A stretch of DNA of 11,649 nucleotides from JAQTNP01 sp964616145 (GCA_964616145.1 CAZTRD010000028.1:1-11649), one strand, 5' to 3'; counted from the stretch's first letter, positions 1 through 6,977 are shown. The notes: generated from the letters alone by a model not told the origin. Program-made: numbers and translations.

Positions 1-3
1 TTG

Positions 4-74
4 AGCGGGTGAGCAGAATCGAACTGCCGCCTTCTCTTTGGAAAAGAGAGATTCTACCATTAAACCACACCCGC
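4..74 (-). tRNA. tRNA-Gly (anticodon TCC)
   Basis: On the minus strand this folds as a complete cloverleaf of 71 nt. The acceptor stem GCGGGTG (68-74) pairs with CACCCGC (5-11), with discriminator T at 4. The anticodon stem TCTCT/AGAGA encloses loop TTTCCAA, giving anticodon TCC, which reads GGA and other glycine codons. The T-arm is GGCAG-TTCGATT-CTGCT. The D-stem is weak, with two G-T pairs. The 3' CCA is not encoded: TCAA follows the acceptor stem. The 5' end lies 4 bases after the stop codon of the upstream protein gene on the same strand, so it may be released from a joint transcript. Confidence 0.95.
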
Positions 75-78
75 GTTG

Positions 79-744
79 TTATTCTAAGACTTTTTCTATC
101 CAACCCATTATCCGCCTATGCAACGCTACTCCAAATTCTTTTCTACCATTTGCCTTTATTGTTAAATGAGCTGTTCCATATGGCAATAACCCTTTTTTCT
201 TACCAGACTTATTAGATCTTCTGTCTATTTGAGTTTTCCCAAACTGATTTTTTGGTAATCCGGTTATTTTAGACCAGTAATCTATAGTTTCATCTACGTT
301 ATTGTCTGGATAGATGTGTATTGCGATTCTAATATTTTCGAGACCTAGGTTGCAAACTTTTGTAAACCATTTTATAGCAATATTTATAATCTTTGGATCA
401 GAATTAATAATACGAATACTTTCTCGAGATTTCATGCCCTCTCCTAAATATAATCCTATGCCTAGCATCCATAAATCTCTTTGGCTAAGTTTTCCTAACT
501 CTTTATACGCTGTTTGCCGGATCTCTTTTATGCTATCAACCCTTTGCTTACTCTTGGTAGCTGCCATCTTATCACGAGCTCCTTTAATCTTGGCCAAGGA
601 TTCATCATTTGGTTGGAAGGGTATATCTTTTAGCCAATTACTAAGAGTGCTTTTTGATAATTTAGTTCTTTGAATAATCATACTATAGGAAAACCCCTGT
701 TTTCTATACAATATCGCCTTTTCTTTTAAACTTTTTTCTTTCAT
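79..744 (-). CDS. HTH protein with one LAGLIDADG-like motif
   Basis: A 221-residue protein. Residues about 5-40 look like a homeodomain-like helix-turn-helix with recognition helix near KSTLSNWLKD (31-40), preceded by a repetitive 'colour the codon' style N-terminus rich in Lys. Residues 94-103 read LGIGLYLGEG, which aligns with the LAGLIDADG helix signature; Glu102 sits where the metal-binding acidic residue belongs and Gly97 and Gly103 are conserved. The rest (about 104-218) has the conserved pattern INSDP (113-117), an IHIYP strand (142-146) and TGLPKNQF (161-168) that I recall from a widespread family of uncharacterised HTH-LAGLIDADG proteins in bacteria. One motif implies a homodimer if it works like homing endonucleases. 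WhiA shows that such folds can also be non-catalytic DNA-binding regulators, so nuclease activity is not assumed. The ATG at 744 follows a promoter with a palindrome but no Shine-Dalgarno site. It lies between two tRNA genes on the same strand. Confidence 0.85.
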   Translation of the reverse strand: MKEKSLKEKAILYRKQGFSYSMIIQRTKLSKSTLSNWLKDIPFQPNDESLAKIKGARDKMAATKSKQRVDSIKEIRQTAYKELGKLSQRDLWMLGIGLYLGEGMKSRESIRIINSDPKIINIAIKWFTKVCNLGLENIRIAIHIYPDNNVDETIDYWSKITGLPKNQFGKTQIDRRSNKSGKKKGLLPYGTAHLTIKANGRKEFGVALHRRIMGWIEKVLE

Positions 745-760
745 ATTATTGAACCGATTA

Positions 761-783
761 CATATATCATATCATGATATATG
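761..783. repeat. Perfect 10-bp inverted repeat, candidate operator
   Basis: The arms CATATATCAT (761-770) and ATGATATATG (774-783) are exact reverse complements separated by 3 bases. The element covers the predicted -10 box and part of the spacer of the minus-strand promoter for the HTH-LAGLIDADG gene, 17 bases upstream of its ATG. That is where a repressor site for autoregulation would sit. It is entirely AT-rich apart from C/G at arm ends and has no following T-run, so it does not look like a terminator. Binding by the neighbouring protein is inference. Confidence 0.6.
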
Positions 784-794
784 ACTATATTCAA
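766..794 (-). promoter_or_regulatory. Promoter of the HTH-LAGLIDADG gene
   Basis: Read on the minus strand: -35 TTGAAT (789-794), 17-bp spacer, -10 TATGAT (766-771). Both boxes match the sigma-70 type consensus at four or more positions and the spacing is ideal. The expected start is near 759, leaving a leader of about 15 nt before the ATG at 744. The palindrome at 761-783 overlaps it. The region is AT-rich, so chance matches are possible. Confidence 0.55.
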
Positions 795-814
795 TATTTA
801 TCAAGGTACTTTTC

Positions 815-888
815 TGGTCGGGGTGCAGAGACTTGAACTCTGACTAAATCCTCCCAAAAGACTCGTGCTACCATTACACTACACCCCG
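815..888 (-). tRNA. tRNA-Pro (anticodon TGG), CCA encoded
   Basis: On the minus strand the acceptor stem CGGGGTG (882-888) pairs with CACCCCG (819-825), with discriminator A at 818 and an encoded CCA at 815-817. The D-arm is GTGT-AATGGTA-GCAC. The anticodon loop TTTGGGA gives TGG, reading proline CCN codons, closed by AGTCT/GGATT with two G-T pairs. The T-arm is CAGAG-TTCAAGT-CTCTG. It is intact, with no intron. It lies upstream of the HTH-LAGLIDADG gene on the same strand, and I see no terminator between them. Confidence 0.95.
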
Positions 889-896
889 TAAGGATA

Positions 897-925
897 AGTT
901 TAATGGAAAAAATCGTTGTTGTAAA
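897..925 (-). promoter_or_regulatory. Possible promoter of tRNA-Pro
   Basis: On the minus strand TTTACA (920-925) and TAAACT (897-902) are separated by 17 bp and would start transcription a few bases before the tRNA 5' end at 888. The -10 matches only four of six consensus positions. Its -35 overlaps the -35 of the divergent kinase promoter. The call rests on spacing and position in AT-rich DNA. Confidence 0.35.
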
Positions 926-944
926 TATACCGATGTGTTAAAAT
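916..944 (+). promoter_or_regulatory. Extended -10 promoter of the kinase-pilus operon
   Basis: -35 TTGTTG (916-921), 17-bp spacer, -10 TAAAAT (939-944) preceded by TGT, an extended -10 element (936-938). The expected start is about position 951, one base before the ATG at 952. The message would therefore be leaderless or nearly so, which fits the absence of a Shine-Dalgarno sequence here. It is the only good promoter I find ahead of the ten genes that follow the kinase in tight array. Confidence 0.55.
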
Positions 945-951
945 AAATTTA

Positions 952-1914
952 ATGGAAGAGAATTCTAAAAAGAACCTCGGAGGGTTTTCTAGTTTTAAAG
1001 AACCAGATTTACCAATATGGCAAAGCCCCCTCTTTTTGTTCACTTTGATGGGCCTGATAAACATAGTAAGTTGTGCATTTTTCTATTTCATCGGCCAGAG
1101 ATATATTAAAAATCCAGTAACTGTTGCATTGGTTACACTAGGAATTGCTGTTGTTCTATTCATTATCTCCTATGCTGTATCCAGAAGCCTAGATAATCTT
1201 GTAGAATTGAATAAGGCAAAGACGGAATTCATTAAAATAGTATCGCATCAATTAAGAGCTCCTTTAACAAATATTCGCTGGTCAATAGAGTTTTTAATTT
1301 CCAGGAGAAAAGAAAGAAAAGATAATAGTAAAAACGAAGCAGATGATGAATATCTGAGCATGATAAGGGAAAACAGCAAAAGATTAGAGAATCTTTTAAG
1401 CGATTTATTAATTGTGAACAGATTGAAAGAAGAAAGTTTCTTTAAGAACAAAGAAAAAGTTGATTTCATTGAAACAATAAAGGAAGCGATCAAGGACTTC
1501 CAATATCTTGCAAAAACATCCAACGTTACATTAGTTACAAGAGTAATTGATAAGCCAATATATGTGTTTGGTGATAAACTATTATTAGAGATGGCTTTCG
1601 AAAATATTGTTAGAAACGCCATTGGATTTAGCAGAGACGGGGGGAAAGTAGAAATATCCTTAATGTATCACCCTGGTCATATTTTAGTAGTAGTCAAGGA
1701 TTATGGTATTGGAATAGCTTCAGGGGATAAAAAATACATTTTCCAGAGATTTTTTAGAGGGAGAGGAACCCTTCAAAACAAACCGCAGGGAACTGGTTTA
1801 AGCCTGTATATTACCAAAACAATCATTACAAAGCATAATGGAAGAATATGGTTTAAATCAAAAGAAGGGGTAGGCACTACATTTTTCTTTACATTACCAA
1901 TCATTAAAAAATAA
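952..1914 (+). CDS. Membrane sensor histidine kinase, short sensor loop
   Basis: A 320-residue two-component kinase. Two membrane helices (about 27-48 and 56-77) are joined by only about 7 residues, so there is essentially no extracytoplasmic sensor domain, as in intramembrane-sensing kinases. No HAMP domain is evident; the second helix runs straight into the dimerisation domain. The H-box is SHQLRAPL (98-105) with phosphorylated His99. The ATP-binding domain has the N-box around 217-223 (ENIVRNA), the G1 box DYGIGI (250-255), an F-box near 264-268 and the G2 box GTGLSL (280-285). All catalytic motifs are intact. It autophosphorylates and would pass phosphate to the receiver protein encoded 4 bases downstream. 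As first gene of the pilus operon it probably controls pilus behaviour, which is inference. The ATG at 952 has no Shine-Dalgarno site but lies at the predicted transcription start. Confidence 0.93.
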   Translation: MEENSKKNLGGFSSFKEPDLPIWQSPLFLFTLMGLINIVSCAFFYFIGQRYIKNPVTVALVTLGIAVVLFIISYAVSRSLDNLVELNKAKTEFIKIVSHQLRAPLTNIRWSIEFLISRRKERKDNSKNEADDEYLSMIRENSKRLENLLSDLLIVNRLKEESFFKNKEKVDFIETIKEAIKDFQYLAKTSNVTLVTRVIDKPIYVFGDKLLLEMAFENIVRNAIGFSRDGGKVEISLMYHPGHILVVVKDYGIGIASGDKKYIFQRFFRGRGTLQNKPQGTGLSLYITKTIITKHNGRIWFKSKEGVGTTFFFTLPIIKK

Positions 1915-1918
1915 ACAT

Positions 1919-2290
1919 ATGGCAAAAATACTTTTCATAGAGGATGAATTAGCTCTCCAAAAATCCCTGGGAGAACTATTGAAATCCCAAAACTTTGAAG
2001 TTGTTAGCGCGATAGATGGGGAAACAGGAGTAAATCTGGCCCTAGAAGAAAAACCAGATTTGATACTTCTGGATTTAATTCTTCCTAAGCTACATGGTTT
2101 GCAAGTGCTAGAAAGAATCAAGGCCAATCCAGAAACAAAAAAGATTCCTGTAATAATCCTTACCAATCTGGAAGGGGCAAAAGATGTAGAGAAAGCATTG
2201 GAATTAGGAGCCACTACATATCTTGTTAAAGCCAACTATGATTTAGACGAATTGGTTCAGAGAATTAATAAAGCGATAATTGAAGGTTAA
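1919..2290 (+). CDS. Stand-alone CheY-like response regulator
   Basis: A 123-residue receiver domain with nothing attached. The acidic pair Glu8/Asp9, the phospho-acceptor Asp52 in LLDLILP (50-56), Thr82 in LTN and Lys104 in YLVKA are all present, so phosphorylation by the upstream kinase should work. With no DNA-binding or enzymatic output domain, signalling must be through protein-protein contact, as for CheY or the PilG/PilH proteins of twitching bacteria. It lies between the kinase (4-base gap) and pilB (6-base gap), which points to the pilus motor as a possible target; that target is inference. No Shine-Dalgarno sequence precedes the ATG. Confidence 0.92.
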   Translation: MAKILFIEDELALQKSLGELLKSQNFEVVSAIDGETGVNLALEEKPDLILLDLILPKLHGLQVLERIKANPETKKIPVIILTNLEGAKDVEKALELGATTYLVKANYDLDELVQRINKAIIEG

Positions 2291-2296
2291 AATTCA

Positions 2297-4045
2297 ATGC
2301 ATGTAGAGCCTCAACAATTAAAACTCTTTCTGCTAGATGCAGGGCTGATTACCAAAGAGCAGTTAGCATCAGCAGAAAAGATCTCTAAAGAAAAAGAAAA
2401 ATCTTTGGACGATGTTTTAATTTCTGAGAAATTGGTAAATCACGAAGACCTCATCCGACTAAAAGCATATATCCTAGGAGTTCCTTTCATTGATTTAGGG
2501 AAAGAGATAGTTCCAAAAGAAGTTTTGGAAATTATCCCTGAACCATTGGCCAGGGCTAATAACATAGTAGCTTTCAGACAAAAAGGAAAAGAATTGGAAG
2601 TGGCAATGCTTGAACCAGAGGATTTGCAGACAATAGAATTCATTAAAAAGAAATCCAATTTAAAGATTCTCCCCCGCCTTTCAACCCCGGACGGAATTAA
2701 AGGTATTCTTTCTCAATACAGAAAAACCCTGAGCGCTGAATTCGGGGATTTGATACAAAAAGAAGCAGAGGATATCAAAACCCATTCTGCCCAAGAAGCC
2801 CCGCAAGATGAAAAGGAATTGGCAAAGGCAGCTCAGGAATTACCAGTAATTAAGATTGTTGAATCACTGTTGAAGCACGCAGCTTTGGACAGGGCCTCTG
2901 ATATACACATTGAACCAATGGAAAAAGAGGTTTTGGTAAGATACAGGATAGATGGAATTTTAAGAGATGCCATGACTCTTCCAAAACAAGTCGCTCCCGG
3001 AATAGTTGCCAGGGTAAAGGTATTATCTGATTTAAAGCTTGATGAGCACAGATTGCCTCAAGACGGAAGATTTAAATTTGAAAACAATGCCGATAGATTC
3101 TCTGTTCGTGTTTCTGTACTTCCTGTTTTAAATGGAGAAAAAATAGTAATGCGTCTTTTAGCTGAAGAAGCTCAAGGATACAGCTTAGAGGGGATCGGAT
3201 TAAGGGGAATGGCCTTAGAAAACATACAAGCGGCTATCAGAAGGCCTACTGGCATGGTTTTAGTAACCGGTCCTACTGGTTCAGGAAAAACCACAACCCT
3301 ATATTCCATAATGGAGATCTTAAATACTCCGGAAGTAAATATATCCACAGTAGAAGATCCAATAGAGTACAGGATGCCAAGGATTAACCAGACCCAAATC
3401 AGAGCTGATATCGGTTTGAGTTTTTCTAATGGATTAAGATCATTGCTCAGGCAGGATCCGGATATAGTGATGGTTGGAGAAATCAGAGACAACGAAACAG
3501 CCGCTTTGGCTATCAACGCAGCTCTTACCGGACACTTGGTATTGTCTACCCTCCATACCAATGATGCTTCGGGAGCTTTGCCAAGATTGATGGATATGAA
3601 GATAGAGCCATTCTTGATTGCCTCCACCGTTAATATAATTCTTGCTCAAAGATTGGTAAGAAAACTATACGAGGAAAAGCAGGAATACCATCTTTCAAAA
3701 GAAGAGATTCAATCAATGGCAAGAGTTTGCAATCTGGAAAAAGTAGAAGAGCTTTTAAAAAAGGAAGGATTACTGAAAGAAAAGCAAGGAATGGGAGACA
3801 TTAAATTCTACAAAGCCAAAGAAAGTCCGAATTGCGCTACCGGGTATAAAGGAAGGATTGGTATTTTTGAAGTTCTACCGATTACAGAATCAATCAGGAA
3901 ATTGATTATGCAAAATGCTAATGCCGACCAAATACAAAAACAAGCTGTTTTAGAAGGAATGATCACAATGGTTGAAGACGGATTGGTTAAAGCAGCTCAG
4001 GGGATAACAACGATAGAAGAAGTATTAAGAGTAATTATGGACTAA
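2297..4045 (+). CDS. pilB: PilB, type IV pilus assembly ATPase
   Basis: A 582-residue GspE/PilB-family hexameric ATPase that powers pilus extension at the cytoplasmic face of the membrane. An N-terminal T2SSE-N type domain spans about 1-145. The ATPase core shows an Asp box SDIHIEP (201-207), Walker A GPTGSGKTT (325-333), Walker B region DIVMVGEIRD (389-398) with catalytic Glu395, and a His box ending STLHTND (417-423). The GYKGRIGIFEVL stretch (516-527) marks it as PilB/GspE rather than PilT. Odd point: the usual pair of CxxC zinc-binding motifs is missing. LVRKLYEEKQEY (453-464) replaces the first, and only a lone Cys513 remains of the second. The N-terminal domain does not show the arginine-leucine-glycine signature of cyclic-di-GMP binding MshEN domains. 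The protein has normal length and no frameshift. The start ATG follows a weak GAAGG about 10 bases upstream. Confidence 0.95.
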   Translation: MHVEPQQLKLFLLDAGLITKEQLASAEKISKEKEKSLDDVLISEKLVNHEDLIRLKAYILGVPFIDLGKEIVPKEVLEIIPEPLARANNIVAFRQKGKELEVAMLEPEDLQTIEFIKKKSNLKILPRLSTPDGIKGILSQYRKTLSAEFGDLIQKEAEDIKTHSAQEAPQDEKELAKAAQELPVIKIVESLLKHAALDRASDIHIEPMEKEVLVRYRIDGILRDAMTLPKQVAPGIVARVKVLSDLKLDEHRLPQDGRFKFENNADRFSVRVSVLPVLNGEKIVMRLLAEEAQGYSLEGIGLRGMALENIQAAIRRPTGMVLVTGPTGSGKTTTLYSIMEILNTPEVNISTVEDPIEYRMPRINQTQIRADIGLSFSNGLRSLLRQDPDIVMVGEIRDNETAALAINAALTGHLVLSTLHTNDASGALPRLMDMKIEPFLIASTVNIILAQRLVRKLYEEKQEYHLSKEEIQSMARVCNLEKVEELLKKEGLLKEKQGMGDIKFYKAKESPNCATGYKGRIGIFEVLPITESIRKLIMQNANADQIQKQAVLEGMITMVEDGLVKAAQGITTIEEVLRVIMD

Positions 4046-4046
4046 T

Positions 4047-5258
4047 ATGCCAGAATATAAATATACGGCAAAAAAAAGAGACGGAAGCGATGAAATTGGA
4101 GAAATGAATGTTAAAAACGAGAGAGAACTGGCCATCAGCTTAAAAGAACAAGGCCTGATTTTGATTTCTGCCAGGATCAAATCAAAGAAGAAATCTTTTT
4201 CTTTCAGTCTGCCTTTTGCAAACAGGATTCCTTTAACCGAGAAGCTGATGATGACAAGGAATATGCAGGTAATGATTTCAGCTGGAATTTCTTTGCCAAG
4301 ATGCATCAAAACATTATCAATCCAGACAAAAAGTAAGGCATTTAAAAGAGCCCTTAATAAGATAGAGGAGGATATTTTGAAGGGAGATAGTTTTTCCCAG
4401 GCAATTAAGAAACATCCTAAAATATTTTCCAATCTTTTTTGCAGCATGGTAAAAGTTGGAGAACAAACGGGAGGATTGGATAATGCCTTAGAAGTTCTAT
4501 CGTTTCATCTAGAAAGGACTCATCGCTTAAGATCAAAAATCAAGGGAGCTTTGATGTATCCGATAATAGTAGTGGGAGCGATGCTTTTGATAGGGGGAGT
4601 GATGTTGGTTAAAGTAGTTCCCCAATTAAGCTCAGCTTTAGCTACCTTAAACGTAGAGCTTCCTAAATTAACAAAGATAGTAATGGGATTGGGAGATTTC
4701 TTTGCTCAGAAATGGTATATTCTGATTTTTGCCATCATTCTAATTTCCTTTTTCCTCACAGTTCTATCTAAAAGGCAAAAAGGTAAAAGAATGATACACA
4801 TGATTCTTCTAAAAGTTCCTTTTGTGTCGGGGCTGATTAGAAAGATTAATACAGCATATGCATCCAGAACTCTCGGGTCTTTGATAAAAGGAGGGGTGCC
4901 GATAGTTGAGGCTCTGGAAATATCAGCAGATTCTCTGGGAAACTATTTCTATGCTCAATCATTAAGGTTTGCCGCTCAGGAAGTCAAAAAAGGGAAAAGA
5001 ATTTCTGAAAGCGTTGAAAAATTTCCCCATCTCTATCCACCATTATTCATCCAAATGCTCCAAGTAGGAGAAGAAACAGGAAAAACTTCGGATATTCTAG
5101 GTAAATTATCAGATTTTTTAGAAGAAGAAGTAACAAACATTACACAGAATCTTTCTTCTGTAATAGAACCGGTCTTGCTTCTTTTGATAGGAGGGGTGAT
5201 AGCATTTTTTGCAATTTCCATGATGCAACCTATCTATTCCATGATGGGTTCGCTTTAA
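4047..5258 (+). CDS. pilC: PilC, type IV pilus inner-membrane platform protein
   Basis: A 403-residue GspF/PilC protein, the membrane platform that couples PilB's ATP-driven motion to pilin insertion. It has the family's two T2SSF repeats (about 64-191 and 266-392), each with the hallmark glycine-rich turn: VGEQTGGLD (137-145) and VGEETGKTS (340-348). Membrane helices are about 169-194, 222-241 and 372-395. The N-terminus MPEYKYTAKKRDG is the standard PilC start. It begins 1 base after the pilB stop, so translation is probably coupled. Length is typical. Confidence 0.95.
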   Translation: MPEYKYTAKKRDGSDEIGEMNVKNERELAISLKEQGLILISARIKSKKKSFSFSLPFANRIPLTEKLMMTRNMQVMISAGISLPRCIKTLSIQTKSKAFKRALNKIEEDILKGDSFSQAIKKHPKIFSNLFCSMVKVGEQTGGLDNALEVLSFHLERTHRLRSKIKGALMYPIIVVGAMLLIGGVMLVKVVPQLSSALATLNVELPKLTKIVMGLGDFFAQKWYILIFAIILISFFLTVLSKRQKGKRMIHMILLKVPFVSGLIRKINTAYASRTLGSLIKGGVPIVEALEISADSLGNYFYAQSLRFAAQEVKKGKRISESVEKFPHLYPPLFIQMLQVGEETGKTSDILGKLSDFLEEEVTNITQNLSSVIEPVLLLLIGGVIAFFAISMMQPIYSMMGSL

Positions 5259-5264
5259 GCAGAA

Positions 5265-6977
5265 ATGAAAAAACAAAAGGGGTTCAGTTTAATTGAAGTG
5301 CTAGTCGGGATTCTTTTAGTTACAGTAATCTTTACCGGGATTATCGGAGCTTTTACTTTAAGCTTGAAAACAACTTTCCAATCCAAAGCCAGGATTACAG
5401 CTTTAGCTCTGGCAAGCAAAAGAATGGAAGAAATTAGAAATCTTTCCTATGCTAATGTTGGAACAGTAGGAGGAATTCCCGCAGGAACCATTCCCCAAAC
5501 AGAACAAAAAAACCTTAATGGAATTAATTTTACTATTACAACCAGCATCATTAATATAGATGACAGCTTTGATGGGAAGCTTCCAGCAGATACGGTTCCG
5601 GCTGACTACAAAAGAGCAAAAGTAAAGGTATCTTGGCCAGGAATGATAGGAGGAGAAGCGATTCTTCTAACGGATATTTCTCCAAAAGGCATAGAAACAA
5701 CAGCTGGAGGAGGGACAATATCTCTTTTTGTTCAAGATGCGGAAGGCGTTGGAGTAGGCCAGGCAGAAGTAGGCATTGTTAATGATAGCGTTATCCCTCA
5801 AATTGACGCCTCATATCTGACAGATGACTATGGATATGTTGTTTTAGCGGGAGCCCCTACTTCCACAGAGGCCTATGAGATTACAGTAGAAAAAACAGGA
5901 TATTCTTCGCAGAGAACGTATTCTGAATCAGAGATAGCTAATCCTTTAAAGCCCCATTTAAGCGTATATGAAAATACTTTGACAGAGCCCAGTTTTTCTA
6001 TTGATAGGGTTTCAACTCTGAATGTGGAAACAAGAGCTCAGCAGAGTTTTTCTGATGATTTTAATGATTTTTCTAAAACATCAGAACATATTGATATTGA
6101 ATTGGAATTAAGCGAGGCGAGATTGAAAAAAAACGGGCAATATGTTGCTTCCGGATATCTGATTTCCCAATCCGTTGCTCCAATAGATTTGGTGAATTGG
6201 GATAGTTTTTCTTTTTCTGACCAGGAAACAGAAGCGGCAAAAATCAAATATCATATATATTTTGCTTCCAGCACAGAATGGCTTTTAATTCCAGAAGATG
6301 TTTTGCCGGGAAATAGCTTAGGGCTTGAGACATCGCCAGTTGATTTATCTGATTTAGATACTGGGATATATTCTAATATCAAGATTTGGGCAGATTTTTC
6401 TACAAGCGATCCTGGTGTTAGCCCGATGCTTTCTGAATGGAGCGTCTATTACAATACTCCCTTGATAGACAGCGTTCAATTTAAATTGATAGGAGAAAAA
6501 ACATTAGGAACGGATATGGATGGAGATCCGGTTTACAGATATTCCCAAAATCAGGTGACAAATTCCAACGGAAAGCTGATTCTTGAGAATATGGAATGGG
6601 ATTCATATAATTTTGAAGCTATTAATGGAGGAGGCATCAGTCTATTACGAGTATATCCTTCAACTCCATTTGTGCTAATGCCCAATGTTTCTGCCACAGT
6701 CAAATTATATTACAAGGCCGACAATTCCCTATTAGTAACAGTTTTGAATGAATCCGACAGTTCTCCCGTATTCGGAGCCAGTGTTCATTTGTCAAATAGC
6801 GGTTTGGGCTATAGCAGAGTTTTGCCTTCTAACAAGAATGGTAAGTCATATTTTCTGCCGCTGGAAGCCAATACTTTTACTCTAGATATAGAGGCCTATG
6901 GTTATGCCAGTTCCAGTACCTCTGTTGATGTTTCAGAAGCAACATTAAAAACAATCTATCTCACTCCAAATGGATAA
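5265..6977 (+). CDS. Giant modular minor pilin (PilV-like position)
   Basis: A 570-residue protein with a class III prepilin signal: KKQKG|FSLIEV, cleavage after Gly6, mature Phe1 and Glu5 (Glu11 of the precursor), followed by a hydrophobic helix to about residue 31. A PilV/GspI-like pilin core extends to about 140. The rest is extra: a carboxypeptidase-regulatory-like beta module (about 150-250, with the YEITVEKTGYSS pattern at 204-215), a beta-sandwich module of the type found in surface proteins (about 290-397, around the SDPGVSPMLSEWSVYY stretch), a second regulatory-like module (about 400-482, with the LENMEWDSYNF turn at 440-450) and a third (about 487-567). There are no cysteines. Usual minor pilins have 120-200 residues, so this one carries about 400 residues of exposed modules and is a good candidate tip adhesin. 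It starts 6 bases after pilC. Module boundaries are by eye. Confidence 0.85.
   Translation: MKKQKGFSLIEVLVGILLVTVIFTGIIGAFTLSLKTTFQSKARITALALASKRMEEIRNLSYANVGTVGGIPAGTIPQTEQKNLNGINFTITTSIINIDDSFDGKLPADTVPADYKRAKVKVSWPGMIGGEAILLTDISPKGIETTAGGGTISLFVQDAEGVGVGQAEVGIVNDSVIPQIDASYLTDDYGYVVLAGAPTSTEAYEITVEKTGYSSQRTYSESEIANPLKPHLSVYENTLTEPSFSIDRVSTLNVETRAQQSFSDDFNDFSKTSEHIDIELELSEARLKKNGQYVASGYLISQSVAPIDLVNWDSFSFSDQETEAAKIKYHIYFASSTEWLLIPEDVLPGNSLGLETSPVDLSDLDTGIYSNIKIWADFSTSDPGVSPMLSEWSVYYNTPLIDSVQFKLIGEKTLGTDMDGDPVYRYSQNQVTNSNGKLILENMEWDSYNFEAINGGGISLLRVYPSTPFVLMPNVSATVKLYYKADNSLLVTVLNESDSSPVFGASVHLSNSGLGYSRVLPSNKNGKSYFLPLEANTFTLDIEAYGYASSSTSVDVSEATLKTIYLTPNG

Noticed and set aside
314..673. Plus-strand open frame of 119 codons
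   Set aside because: It is antisense to the HTH-LAGLIDADG gene, whose motifs are clear; the product is a low-complexity hydrophobic shadow with no promoter.
761..783. Terminator hairpin for tRNA-Pro
   Set aside because: The stem is AT-rich with a 3-base loop and no following T-run on the minus strand; a promoter box overlaps it instead.
4..888. Group I intron or homing site within a tRNA, given the LAGLIDADG gene
   Set aside because: Both tRNA-Gly and tRNA-Pro fold as complete uninterrupted cloverleaves, and the gene lies between them, not inside either.
1894..2235. Minus-strand open frame of 113 codons
   Set aside because: It lies opposite the receiver gene with intact Asp52 and Lys104; Ser/Arg-rich composition is typical of antisense translation.
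3172..3627. Minus-strand open frame of 151 codons
   Set aside because: It is antisense to the conserved ATPase core of pilB, where Walker A, Walker B and the His box are all on the plus strand.
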